DNA of 64,000 nt, taken from contig JBMNJC010000015.1 of the NCBI GenBank assembly GCA_050951465.1, positions 89,381 through 153,380 on the forward strand. Direction: 5' to 3'. A program made the translations under genes and the position numbers. The DNA comes from JAAZHD01 sp012510895 (GTDB lineage: Bacteria; Bacillota; Clostridia; Caldicoprobacterales; DTU083). The notes under the pieces were generated by a model. The model was not told the DNA's origin. It worked only from the letters and a program-made list of their open reading frames with translations, and did no database searches. Position 1 is the stretch's first letter. Each line of letters begins with the position of its first letter. Shown in pieces: positions 24,987 through 33,582 of this stretch.

Positions 24987-26294
24987 ATGAAAATGTCAAA
25001 GAAGCCGATAACGGCAATAATTGTAGGAGCCGGACACAGGGGAATACTCTATGCCAGTTATGCCCTGCATTATCCTGATCAATTGAAGATAGTGGGGGTA
25101 GCTGATTTAAACCCTCATAAGCGTGCCAAAGCGGCAGAGATGTTTGGTTTTGGTGAAGACATGTGCTTTGAAACGGCCGAGGAATTGGCAGCCAGGCCAA
25201 AGTTGGCCGATGCAATCATAAACGGAACTATGGATCATCAACATGTACAAACATCCATTCCTCTTCTTGAAAGAGGTTATGATATGCTGCTGGAAAAACC
25301 GCTGGCTGTAAACGAGGAGGAAATGTGGCAGCTGGTTGAGGCTGCCAGAAAGCATAACAGTAAGGTAATGATATGCCATGTGCTGCGTTACAGCCCCTTT
25401 TATGCAGATATACGGCGGAGAATACTGGATGGAGAAATCGGAGATATAATAAGCATCCAATGCAATGAATATGTAAGCTATCATCATATGATTATGGCTT
25501 ATGTGCGAGGCAAATGGAGCAATACCAAAATCAGTCATTCTTCCATGCTGCTTGCCAAATCCTGTCATGACATGGACCTGATGATGTGGCTCAATTCAGA
25601 AACCAAACCCGTTCGGTTGGCCAGCTACGGCAACAATTTCCAGTTTACGCCGGAGAAAAGCCCGGAAAATGCAGGAACACGCTGTCTTCTTGACTGTCCC
25701 ATTGAGCCCGACTGCCCCTATTCGGCTAAAAAACACTATCTGGACAAGGAACTTTGGGGTGTATATGTATGGGATAATCTTGAACACCTGGGTGAATTGA
25801 CTCCGGAAAAGAAGATAGAATCACTTAAGACAGACAACCCTTATGGACGCTGTGTGTGGAAATGCGACAACGATGTGGTTGACCATCAGTCAGTTGTTAT
25901 TGAGTTTGAAAACGGGGCGACAGGAACCCTGAATATGATAGGCGGAGCTGCCAAGGCAAATCGGACAGTTCATATTGTGGGTACCAGAGGTGAAATTGAG
26001 GGCGACATGCTGGCCAACAGGGTTATTGTGAGGAAGTTTAATTTAAGGCCCGGAGAAGACTATTATTCGGAAGATGTATTTTACCCGTCGGATGAAAGCG
26101 ACGTGGGCGGAAAATTTCTTGGGCACGGCGGCGGCGACGGCAGACTGGTGGAGGACTTCATAAAGTATCTGACCGGTGAGGAAACCTCAATTTCATGTAC
26201 TTCGCTGGAAGATTCAATTTATGGTCATTTAGCGGTTTACAAGGCAGATGAGTCCAGGGAAAAGGGACAGGCTGTGGAACTGACCCTCAGGTAA
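24987..26294 (+). CDS. Gfo/Idh/MocA-family oxidoreductase
   Basis: The 435-residue protein has an N-terminal Rossmann domain (ITAIIVGAGHRGILYASYA, about 8-26), the MLLEKPLAVNEEE motif near 104-116 that carries the family Lys, and a C-terminal domain with SCHDMDLMMWL. Such enzymes oxidise or reduce sugars, inositols or related alcohols with NAD(P). The middle has a cysteine-rich insertion (TRCLLDCPIEPDCPYSAKK) seen in a subgroup of the family. No transport or sugar genes adjoin it. The start could also be ATG 24993. Confidence 0.82.
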   Translation: MKMSKKPITAIIVGAGHRGILYASYALHYPDQLKIVGVADLNPHKRAKAAEMFGFGEDMCFETAEELAARPKLADAIINGTMDHQHVQTSIPLLERGYDMLLEKPLAVNEEEMWQLVEAARKHNSKVMICHVLRYSPFYADIRRRILDGEIGDIISIQCNEYVSYHHMIMAYVRGKWSNTKISHSSMLLAKSCHDMDLMMWLNSETKPVRLASYGNNFQFTPEKSPENAGTRCLLDCPIEPDCPYSAKKHYLDKELWGVYVWDNLEHLGELTPEKKIESLKTDNPYGRCVWKCDNDVVDHQSVVIEFENGATGTLNMIGGAAKANRTVHIVGTRGEIEGDMLANRVIVRKFNLRPGEDYYSEDVFYPSDESDVGGKFLGHGGGDGRLVEDFIKYLTGEETSISCTSLEDSIYGHLAVYKADESREKGQAVELTLR

Positions 26295-26307
26295 ATGAGG
26301 TGATCCA

Positions 26308-26829
26308 TTGATCATAATGGGTATAGACCCAGGTCTGGCGACCATGGGTTATGGGATAATAGAATCCAGGGGAAATAAAATCAAAGCCCTGGATTACGGG
26401 GTGGTAACCACCCCTGCAGACATGGAGTTTTCCCGTCGGCTGCTTCATATTTTTAATTCAGTGGAAAAACTGATTCAGGACTATTCTCCTCAGGCTGTAG
26501 TATATGAAGAGCTGTTTTTTAATAAAAATGTGAAAACCGCTTTGATTATAGGACATGCCCGGGGAGCAGCGGTATTGGCAGGAGCAAGGCAGTCCATAGA
26601 TTTGTTTGAGTATACTCCGCTTCAGGTAAAACAGGCGGTTGTCGGCTACGGACGGGCGGATAAGAATCAGGTGCAGAGCATGGTGAAGCTGCTTTTGGGT
26701 CTGCGGGAAATACCAAAGCCGGATGATGCCGCCGATGCACTTGCGGTTGCTATCTGTCACCTGCACAGCCATCAGTACGGCAGGAAGCTGGGTGTTTCGG
26801 GACAAGACCCTGAAGTCTGCACTAAATAA
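26308..26829 (+). CDS. ruvC: Holliday junction resolvase RuvC
   Basis: The 173-residue endonuclease cleaves Holliday junctions. MIIMGIDPGLATMGYG gives Asp7; YEELFF gives the catalytic Glu near 68; KPDDAADALAVAICH near 137-151 gives the remaining acidic residues. TTG 26308 was chosen since GAGGTGAT lies just upstream and the N-terminus then matches the family exactly. First of a ruvC-ruvA-ruvB cluster. Confidence 0.95.
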   Translation: MIIMGIDPGLATMGYGIIESRGNKIKALDYGVVTTPADMEFSRRLLHIFNSVEKLIQDYSPQAVVYEELFFNKNVKTALIIGHARGAAVLAGARQSIDLFEYTPLQVKQAVVGYGRADKNQVQSMVKLLLGLREIPKPDDAADALAVAICHLHSHQYGRKLGVSGQDPEVCTK

Positions 26830-26851
26830 GGAATTTGCAGGAGTAAACTGA

Positions 26852-27487
26852 ATGTATGCCTATATTACCGGTACATTAGAGGAAGTTGACAGACTGAGTT
26901 TCTATGTTGTTGTTGAGGCCAATGGAATTGGCTACCGCATAAATGTTCCAGGCTCTGTTATAGAGAACCTGCCTTCAAGGGGAGAAACAGTAAAGCTGTA
27001 TACATACCTTCATATAAGGGAAGATGTTCAAGCGCTTTATGGTTTTCTGGACAGGGAAGAACTTAATTTTTTTGAAAAATTGATTACCGTGTCCGGTGTA
27101 GGTCCTAAAGTTGCTTTAGGCATGCTGTCCGTCAGCTCTGCTCATGAGTTGGCGGCTGCCGTCATTACCGGAGACAGGAAAGCTTTAAGCCGCGCACCCG
27201 GAGTCGGCAAGAAAACAGCAGAGCGGATCATACTGGAATTAAGGGATAAAATCGATAAGGATGCCATTAAGCTGGCAGATGCTTCAGCCGCCGAGGATTC
27301 TGCTCCCATGGATTCTAAAGGCTTCCGGGGGCGCAGCAGGGCAGGTGTAAGGCTTGAAGCTCTGCAGGCTCTGCAGGCGCTGGGGTATCATGCGGCGGAA
27401 GCGGAAAAGGCCTTATCCGGTCTGGACGGAGCAGATGCTGCAGAATTAATTCGGCAGGCTCTCAGAAAACTGGATAATCAGCCTTGA
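26852..27487 (+). CDS. ruvA: Holliday junction branch migration protein RuvA
   Basis: The 211-residue protein starts MYAYITGTLEEVD, with the OB-fold domain I, helix-hairpin-helix domain II (LITVSGVGPKVALGMLS and LSRAPGVGKKTAERIILELRDK) and a C-terminal domain III that contacts RuvB (ALQALGYHAAEAEKAL). It holds the four-way junction in a square-planar shape for RuvB. RBS GCAGGAG precedes the ATG. Confidence 0.95.
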   Translation: MYAYITGTLEEVDRLSFYVVVEANGIGYRINVPGSVIENLPSRGETVKLYTYLHIREDVQALYGFLDREELNFFEKLITVSGVGPKVALGMLSVSSAHELAAAVITGDRKALSRAPGVGKKTAERIILELRDKIDKDAIKLADASAAEDSAPMDSKGFRGRSRAGVRLEALQALQALGYHAAEAEKALSGLDGADAAELIRQALRKLDNQP

Positions 27488-27505
27488 TGACAGGAGGGGA
27501 AAGAT

Positions 27506-28531
27506 TTGCACCGGCAGGAAGAGCGTATAATTGCATCCAACCGGCTTACGGAAGATTATGATATAGAAGCAAGCCTTCGGCCCAGAAAGCTTTCTGAATA
27601 TATCGGACAGGAAAAAATAAAGGATCAGATGAATATATTTATCCAGGCTGCCAAAGGCAGGGGTGAAGCCCTGGATCATGTCCTTTTATATGGACCCCCG
27701 GGGCTTGGGAAAACCACTCTGGCCCATATAATAGCCAATGAACTGGGAGTCAGCATCCGCATTACCTCCGGCCCGGCAATTGAAAAAGCGGGAGATTTGG
27801 CGGCAATACTGACAAATTTGGGAGAACAGGATGTCCTTTTTATTGATGAAATTCACCGATTAAACCGCAGCGTGGAAGAAGTTCTTTATCCTGCTATGGA
27901 AGACTATGCTCTGGATATAATCATCGGCAAAGGTCCCAGCGCCCGATCCATACGGCTGGATCTGCCCAAATTCACCTTAATCGGCGCAACCACCCGTGCG
28001 GGTATGCTGACATCTCCGCTCCGGGATCGTTTCGGCGTAATCAGCCGGCTGGAACTGTATTCCCCGGAAGAGTTGAAAAAAATTGTAATGCGTTCTGCCG
28101 GAATTCTGAATATAGAAATAGATGATGAGGGGGCCGAGGAAATAGCAAGGCGATCCAGAGGCACCCCCAGGGTAACCAACCGGATTTTGAAACGGGTGAG
28201 GGATTATGCCCAGGTCAGGGCTGACGGAGTAATTACTCTGAAGGTTGCACGTGAAGCTCTTAATATGCTGGAAGTTGATGAGATGGGGCTGGATGAAGTG
28301 GACAGAAGACTTATGGAAGCCATTGCACTAAAGTTCAACGGAGGACCTGTGGGTCTGGATACCTTGTCTGCTTCCACCGGAGAGGAAAGCACTACAATAG
28401 AGGATGTATGTGAACCCTATCTGCTTCAGCTGGGATTCCTGGCACGCACACCGAGAGGAAGAATTCTGACTCCCCTTGGTTATAAGCATCTGAGATTACC
28501 CGTCAGTGAACAAAAAAGTTTGCTGGATTGA
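27506..28531 (+). CDS. ruvB: Holliday junction branch migration ATPase RuvB
   Basis: The 341-residue AAA+ motor drives branch migration. Walker A GPPGLGKTTLAHI (about 63-75), Walker B VLFIDEIHRLNR, sensor 1 ATTRAGMLTSPLRDRFG (arginine finger) and the C-terminal winged helix (EPYLLQLGFLARTPRGRILT) are all present. The TTG start at 27506 follows AGGAGGGG. Confidence 0.96.
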   Translation: MHRQEERIIASNRLTEDYDIEASLRPRKLSEYIGQEKIKDQMNIFIQAAKGRGEALDHVLLYGPPGLGKTTLAHIIANELGVSIRITSGPAIEKAGDLAAILTNLGEQDVLFIDEIHRLNRSVEEVLYPAMEDYALDIIIGKGPSARSIRLDLPKFTLIGATTRAGMLTSPLRDRFGVISRLELYSPEELKKIVMRSAGILNIEIDDEGAEEIARRSRGTPRVTNRILKRVRDYAQVRADGVITLKVAREALNMLEVDEMGLDEVDRRLMEAIALKFNGGPVGLDTLSASTGEESTTIEDVCEPYLLQLGFLARTPRGRILTPLGYKHLRLPVSEQKSLLD

Positions 28532-28606
28532 AAATTAAGTGTATATTATACTAATAATACACGATAATTTGCTGACCGACAGAGCAAACTAGAATGGAGA
28601 ATTAGC

Positions 28607-29632
28607 TTGAAGGTTTCTGATTTTGACTATGAACTGCCGGAAAGGCTGATTGCGCAGACCCCGCTTGAAAAGCGCGATGAATCAAGACTTTTGGTTGTTC
28701 ACAGGAAAACGAAAAGCATAGAACACAGAGTGTTTAAAGATATAATAGAATATTTAAATCCTGGGGATTGTCTTGTAATTAATGATACAAAGGTAATTCC
28801 TGCCAGACTGCTTGGGAAACGGAAGGACACCGGCGGAAAGATGGAATTTGTTCTCTTGAGCCGGGAAAATGATGACACCTGGCGGGTACTGGTGAAACCC
28901 GGGAAAAGAGCACAAATTGGAACTCGTTTTGTCTTCGGCGACGGTATACTGGAAGCGGAAGTTACAGGCATAACGGAAGAAGGGGGACGCACGGTCCGCT
29001 TTTTTTTTGAAGGAGTGTTTCAGGAAGTTCTGGATAAGGTAGGCATTATGCCCCTGCCCCCCTATATTCATGAAGAGCTGAAGGATAAGAACCGCTACCA
29101 GACAGTATATGCCAGACATGACGGCTCAGCAGCTGCCCCTACGGCAGGGCTGCATTTTTCTCCAGCCCTCCTGAATCGGCTGGAAGAGAAAGGAGTATGT
29201 ATATCAAGGGTTACATTGCATGTAGGACTTGGCACTTTCAGGCCGGTGAAGGCGGAGGATATCAGTCAGCATGTTATGCATAGGGAATCCTATGAAGTCA
29301 CCGAAGCGGCTGCTGCTGAAATCAATGAAGCCAGGAGAAGGGGCGGACGGATTGTAGCGGTAGGCACCACTTCGCTCAGGACGCTGGAATCCGTTGCTGA
29401 TGATAAAGGTATTGTGCATCCGGGCAGAGGTGAAACTGACCTTTTTATTGTTCCGGGATACAGATTTAAAGTAGTGGATGCTTTGATAACCAATTTTCAT
29501 CTTCCAAAGTCCACCTTATTAATGCTGGTCAGTGCAATGACGGGCAGGGAGGAGATACTGAGAATTTATCAGGAAGCCATTGCCAGAGAGTATCGCTTTT
29601 TCAGTTTCGGCGACGCCATGTTTATTGAATAA
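28607..29632 (+). CDS. queA: S-adenosylmethionine:tRNA ribosyltransferase-isomerase
   Basis: The 341-residue enzyme moves the ribose of SAM to 7-aminomethyl-7-deazaguanine in tRNA, giving epoxyqueuosine. MKVSDFDYELPERLIAQ.P...RD.SRLLV, INDTKVIPARLLG, APTAGLHFSP and VGLGTFRPV are family signatures. The start is TTG 28607. It is followed by tgt, the preceding step of the pathway. Confidence 0.95.
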   Translation: MKVSDFDYELPERLIAQTPLEKRDESRLLVVHRKTKSIEHRVFKDIIEYLNPGDCLVINDTKVIPARLLGKRKDTGGKMEFVLLSRENDDTWRVLVKPGKRAQIGTRFVFGDGILEAEVTGITEEGGRTVRFFFEGVFQEVLDKVGIMPLPPYIHEELKDKNRYQTVYARHDGSAAAPTAGLHFSPALLNRLEEKGVCISRVTLHVGLGTFRPVKAEDISQHVMHRESYEVTEAAAAEINEARRRGGRIVAVGTTSLRTLESVADDKGIVHPGRGETDLFIVPGYRFKVVDALITNFHLPKSTLLMLVSAMTGREEILRIYQEAIAREYRFFSFGDAMFIE

Positions 29633-29656
29633 ATACTTACTTTTCAGGGAGGAACT

Positions 29657-30766
29657 ATGTTCGAATTCGAGTTAATAAAGGAAGATCCTGATTCAAGGGC
29701 TCGTGTGGGAAGATTTCATACTCCCCACGGCAGTTTTGATACACCGGTATTTATGCCTGTGGGAACCCAGGCAACCGTAAAAGCTGTAACTCCCAGGAAT
29801 CTTGAAGAGCTGGAGGCAGAGATTATTCTTGCCAACACCTATCATCTTTACATGAGACCGGGACATGAACTGGTTAAGGAAGCAGGCGGATTACATAAAT
29901 TCATGGGCTGGAACGGGCCTATTCTTACCGACAGCGGCGGTTTTCAGATATTCAGTCTGGCAGAGCTGCGCAATATCAGGGAAGAAGGGGTAACCTTCCA
30001 GTCTCATCTGGACGGTTCTACTCATTTTATTTCTCCTGAAAAAGCCATTGAGATTGAAAATGCTCTGGGAGCCGACATAATTATGGCCTTTGATGAATGC
30101 GTCCCCTATCCGGCAGAATATGATTATGTCATGAAATCAGCAAAAAGAACCACCAGATGGCTTAAGCGCTGCATACAGGCTCATAGAAGAGATGATCAGG
30201 CCTTATTCGGGATTATTCAGGGAGGGATGTATGCTGACCTCCGGAGGATGAGTGCAGAGGAGATATTGTCCCATGACCTTCCCGGTTATGCAATTGGCGG
30301 GTTAAGCGTCGGAGAACCAAAGCCTCTCATGTATGAGATGCTGGATCATACCGTTCCCCTTATGCCTAAAAATAAGCCCAGGTATCTTATGGGCGTTGGC
30401 TCCCCAGACTGTCTGGTGGAAGGGGTTCTGCATGGGATTGATATGTTTGACTGTGTCCTGCCAACGCGTATTGCCAGAAACGGCACTGCATTGACCAGCC
30501 GGGGGAAGATAGTAGTTCGTAATGCTGAGCATGCGAAAGACTTTACCACCCTGGATCCGGAATGCGACTGCTATGCCTGTCAGAATTTCACAAAGGCTTA
30601 TATCCGTCACCTGATAAAGGCCAATGAGATTCTGGCTTCAATATTATTATCCATTCATAATCTGCGGTTTTTGATTTCCCTTATGAAAGAGGTTAGGAAA
30701 TCAATACTTGAGGAAAGGCTCCTGGAATTCCGCAACGAATTTTTTGAAAAGTTTGGGCATGAATGA
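29657..30766 (+). CDS. tgt: tRNA-guanine transglycosylase
   Basis: The 369-residue enzyme exchanges G34 of tRNAs with GUN anticodons for a queuine precursor. The catalytic Asp in LTDSGGFQ (about 94-101), GGLSVGEP, and the second catalytic Asp in MFDCVLPTR are seen, as are the zinc ligands in CDCYACQNFTKAYIRH (Cys, Cys, Cys, His, about 303-318). GGGAGG precedes the ATG. Paired with queA. Confidence 0.96.
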   Translation: MFEFELIKEDPDSRARVGRFHTPHGSFDTPVFMPVGTQATVKAVTPRNLEELEAEIILANTYHLYMRPGHELVKEAGGLHKFMGWNGPILTDSGGFQIFSLAELRNIREEGVTFQSHLDGSTHFISPEKAIEIENALGADIIMAFDECVPYPAEYDYVMKSAKRTTRWLKRCIQAHRRDDQALFGIIQGGMYADLRRMSAEEILSHDLPGYAIGGLSVGEPKPLMYEMLDHTVPLMPKNKPRYLMGVGSPDCLVEGVLHGIDMFDCVLPTRIARNGTALTSRGKIVVRNAEHAKDFTTLDPECDCYACQNFTKAYIRHLIKANEILASILLSIHNLRFLISLMKEVRKSILEERLLEFRNEFFEKFGHE

Positions 30767-30784
30767 AAATTTTTGATTATTTCC

Positions 30785-30813
30785 TTGAATTAATGTATCA
30801 AACCGATTACTAT
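30785..30813 (+). promoter_or_regulatory. Candidate promoter for yajC
   Basis: TTGAAT at 30785-30790, 17-base spacer, TACTAT at 30808-30813, 31 bases before the yajC start. Each hexamer is 4 of 6. Confidence 0.4.
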
Positions 30814-30843
30814 ATTTATATAGCAAAAGAAGGAGGGAAATGA

Positions 30844-31161
30844 ATGTTTCTAACGGCACAAGTTCCAGCGGAAGGAGCAGGCGGCGTAGCTGGATTGATT
30901 GGGGCGCTGGCTCCCTTTATACTGATGATTATTATGGTTTATTTCATGATAATCCGTCCTCAAAGGAAGAGGGACAAAGAGAATAAGGAGATGCTGGCTT
31001 CCCTTAAAGTAGGTGACAATATAACAACCATCGGCGGGATCTGCGGTAAGATAGTTTCTATAAAAGATGACATACTTACCGTTGAAGTAGGAGTTGACAA
31101 GGTAAAATTGGTCTTTGAGCGCTGGGCTATAAGAGATGTAGACAGGCCGGTGTCTGATTAA
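30844..31161 (+). CDS. yajC: Preprotein translocase accessory subunit YajC
   Basis: The 105-residue protein has one membrane helix (about 18-38, LIGALAPFILMIIMVYFMII), then RPQRKRDKENKEMLASLKVGDNITTIGGICGKIVSI, the YajC signature. It associates with SecDF at the Sec translocon. AAGGAGGG precedes the ATG. Its position after tgt is conserved in many bacteria. The secDF genes usual in that cluster are absent here. Confidence 0.93.
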   Translation: MFLTAQVPAEGAGGVAGLIGALAPFILMIIMVYFMIIRPQRKRDKENKEMLASLKVGDNITTIGGICGKIVSIKDDILTVEVGVDKVKLVFERWAIRDVDRPVSD

Positions 31162-31178
31162 GGCCGTATCCTTTTCAT

Positions 31179-31215
31179 AAAAAAGCTGTGTTTTCGTCAG
31201 AAATCCGGCTTTTTT
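31179..31215 (+). terminator. Terminator after yajC
   Basis: AAAAAAGC (31179-31186) pairs with GCTTTTTT (31208-31215), extended by T-G and G-C pairs, with a long loop that can itself pair. The A-run and T-run make it potentially bidirectional. Confidence 0.6.
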
Positions 31216-31325
31216 ATTGCGTAATTTACTCTCATCCCTTTTCTTAGGTTGTCATGTCATATCAGTCCGCATTTTTGCATATGTTTGAAATAAGATGCCT
31301 AAAAAAGGGGTTGGAAAGGATGAAA

Positions 31326-31727
31326 ATGGTTCGCAAGAGTACTGCAAGACAAGAAAAGACCTCTTTGCTCAATGATATTTTAAGTATTCTTAAAGGTTCT
31401 GTTTTTGCAGTTGTTATCACCTTAATCTTTATCATCCTCTTTGCAGCGGTGATGCAGCTGTCCACACTGCCAGAAAGCATTATCAGGCCGGTAGTGCAGG
31501 TGCTGAGAATTTTAAGCATTGCAGCAGGAGGCGCCTTTGTTGCCCGGAAAGCAGAAAGCAGGGGTTGGATCAAGGGTGCAGCAACCGGGGTTTTCTATGT
31601 TTTGCTGGTATCCCTCATAGGGGTAGTCTCCGGAGGTCAATTCTCATTCGATAGAATTTTTATTTCAGATCTTCTGATGGGCATAGTGGTAGGAGCCATA
31701 GGAGGCGCAATCGGCATAAACACCTGA
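31326..31727 (+). CDS. TIGR04086-like membrane protein
   Basis: The 133-residue protein has four predicted helices (about 22-46, 56-70, 80-99, 110-132), the last Gly-rich (LLMGIVVGAIGGAIGINT). This size, topology and position just upstream of the SCIFF genes fit the TIGR04086 family, common in Clostridia and of unknown function. ATG 31326 has GGAAAGG six bases upstream; ATG 31320 directly abuts it and is less likely. Confidence 0.72.
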   Translation: MVRKSTARQEKTSLLNDILSILKGSVFAVVITLIFIILFAAVMQLSTLPESIIRPVVQVLRILSIAAGGAFVARKAESRGWIKGAATGVFYVLLVSLIGVVSGGQFSFDRIFISDLLMGIVVGAIGGAIGINT

Positions 31728-31831
31728 TGATCAGGCTGTCTCAAAGTTTACTTTCCTATATATGATCTATCTGCCGCCTTATGCAAGGGGGCTTTTGGCA
31801 TTGGTTGAAGCAGCAAATTTCCCGTCTGCCC

Positions 31832-31860
31832 TTTTCATTAACTGGAATATATGTTATAAT
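31832..31860 (+). promoter_or_regulatory. Candidate promoter for scfA
   Basis: A perfect TATAAT at 31855-31860, preceded by TG with one base between (extended -10), with a weak TTTTCA 17 bases upstream (31832-31837). The leader to scfA would be about 75 bases. Confidence 0.55.
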
Positions 31861-31941
31861 AAATTGCATTGAAATAGAGAATTTTTCGGTTTTTATTTAC
31901 AAGCTTTTTACCATGTATAGCAAAGAGAGGGAGAAATCAGA

Positions 31942-32079
31942 ATGAAACACATTAAGACACTGCACAAAGGCAAATTGAAACAGAGCATTGTTAACGGCGG
32001 CTGCGGCGAATGCCAGGCTTCCTGTCAGTCTGCGTGTAAAACTTCATGCACGGTAGGCAATCAAAGCTGCCAGAAATAA
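31942..32079 (+). CDS. scfA: SCIFF peptide precursor (six cysteines in forty-five residues)
   Basis: The ORF encodes exactly 45 residues beginning MKHIKTLHKGKLKQSI and holding six cysteines at 21, 24, 28, 32, 36 and 43. This is the SCIFF signature (CGECQASCQSACKTSC then TVGNQSC). It is a ribosomally made peptide modified by the radical SAM enzyme encoded next door, which forms a Cys-Thr thioether (sactionine/ranthipeptide class). In a studied homologue the bond joins Cys32 and Thr37; both residues are present here. GGGAGAA precedes the ATG. The mature product's role is unknown; near-universality in Clostridia argues against a simple toxin. Confidence 0.95.
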   Translation: MKHIKTLHKGKLKQSIVNGGCGECQASCQSACKTSCTVGNQSCQK

Positions 32080-32108
32080 CCGGCATTATTATACATAAAG
32101 AAAAGACG

Positions 32109-32138
32109 GATAGCAGTAGCTTGGCTACTGCTATCTTT
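32109..32138 (+). terminator. Strong intergenic hairpin between scfA and scfB
   Basis: GATAGCAGTAGC (32109-32120) pairs perfectly over 12 bases with GCTACTGCTATC (32124-32135) around a three-base loop. Only TTTAGGTTT follows, so it may act as a leaky terminator or an mRNA-stability element rather than a full stop. Confidence 0.6.
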
Positions 32139-32193
32139 AGGTTTAAGGATATACAGTGTCTAATCGTTACTTGCTGAAAAAAGGAAGGATAGA

Positions 32194-33567
32194 ATGATTC
32201 ATAAATTTAAAATAGAAGATGTACGGCTGGTTTTGGACGTTAACAGCGGTGCAGTTCATATTATTGATGAACTTATCTGGGACTTACTGGACTACGGTCC
32301 TCAGTTTTTTATGGGAAAAATTGTGGAAGATTTGCGGGGTAAATATAAGGCAGAAGAATTGGAAGAAGGAGTTATTGAGTTAAAGAAACTCATTGAGGAA
32401 GAAATGCTCTATACTTCCTGGGATGAAGAGGACAAGCCTTCCATGACAGGGGAGCCTGTTATAAAGGCAATGTGTCTTCATGCTGCTCATGACTGCAATT
32501 TAAGGTGCAGTTACTGCTTTGCCTCTACCGGCGATTTCAAAGGGAAGAGAAGCATTTTGGATTTGGAAACAGGGAAAAAAGCATTGGATTTTCTGATTCA
32601 GCATTCAGGAAACCGGAGAAATCTGGAAGTGGATTTTTTCGGCGGAGAGCCTCTGATGAATTTCCCGGTTGTCAGGGAATTGGTAGAGTACGGGAGAAAG
32701 CAGGAGAAAAAATATAATAAAAAATTCCGTTTTACCATTACTACCAACGGACTGTTGCTTAATGAGGATATATTGGAATACATTAATAAAGAATTTGTCA
32801 ATGTGGTTGTGAGTATCGACGGACGTCCCGAAGTACACGATAGGCTGCGCAAAACCTGCGCCGGAACCGGCAGCTATAACGTTATTATGCCCAGAGCAGT
32901 GAAACTGGCTGAAAGCCGGAATCAGACCGACTATTATGTACGGGGCACTTTTACTAAATTTAATAAGGATTTTGACAAGGACGTTCTTCATCTGGCGGAT
33001 GCAGGTTTTAAGCAGATTTCCGTGGAGCCGGTGGTGGCTTCGGAAGAAGAAGAATACCATCTTTCGAAAGAGGATTTGCAGGAAATATATGATGCCTACG
33101 ACAGGCTCTTAAAAGTCTATCTGGAAAGAAAGAAACAAGGCCGAGGGTTTAATTTCTTCCATTTCCAGGTGGATATGGAACAGGGACCTTGTGCAGCCAA
33201 AAGGTCAACCGGCTGCGGTGCCGGCAATGAATATATAGCTGTGACTCCTGAAGGGGATATTTATCCATGTCATCAGTTCGTTGGAAATGAAGATTTTAAA
33301 ATGGGAAGTGTATTGGATGGATCCTTCGACACAGAGATGCAGAAGGTGTTTCGCAGCACCAATGTTTTCACCAAGGAAAAATGTGCATCCTGCTGGGCAA
33401 AGTTCTATTGCAGCGGAGGATGCGCTGCCAATGCCCAGAACTTTTCGGGGGATATCAGAATTCCTTATGAACTTGGCTGCGATATGGAAAAGAAGAGACT
33501 TGAATGCGCTCTTGCCATAAAGGCACTGGAGTACCTGGAAGAAGAAGCGATGAATCAGCGGGTATAA
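32194..33567 (+). CDS. scfB: SCIFF maturase, radical SAM/SPASM thioether synthase
   Basis: The 457-residue enzyme has an N-terminal RiPP-recognition-type segment (to about 85), the radical SAM motif CNLRCSYC (Cys101, Cys105, Cys108), FFGGEPLMNF, and a C-terminal SPASM/twitch region with many cysteines (CAAKRSTGCGAG, YPCHQF, CASCWAKFYCSGGC, LGCDME) for two auxiliary 4Fe-4S clusters. It reductively cleaves SAM and joins a Cys sulfur to a residue of the ScfA core. GGAAGG precedes the ATG. It is followed 15 bases later by recJ. Confidence 0.94.
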   Translation: MIHKFKIEDVRLVLDVNSGAVHIIDELIWDLLDYGPQFFMGKIVEDLRGKYKAEELEEGVIELKKLIEEEMLYTSWDEEDKPSMTGEPVIKAMCLHAAHDCNLRCSYCFASTGDFKGKRSILDLETGKKALDFLIQHSGNRRNLEVDFFGGEPLMNFPVVRELVEYGRKQEKKYNKKFRFTITTNGLLLNEDILEYINKEFVNVVVSIDGRPEVHDRLRKTCAGTGSYNVIMPRAVKLAESRNQTDYYVRGTFTKFNKDFDKDVLHLADAGFKQISVEPVVASEEEEYHLSKEDLQEIYDAYDRLLKVYLERKKQGRGFNFFHFQVDMEQGPCAAKRSTGCGAGNEYIAVTPEGDIYPCHQFVGNEDFKMGSVLDGSFDTEMQKVFRSTNVFTKEKCASCWAKFYCSGGCAANAQNFSGDIRIPYELGCDMEKKRLECALAIKALEYLEEEAMNQRV

Positions 33568-33582
33568 CAAGCGGGGGTAAAA

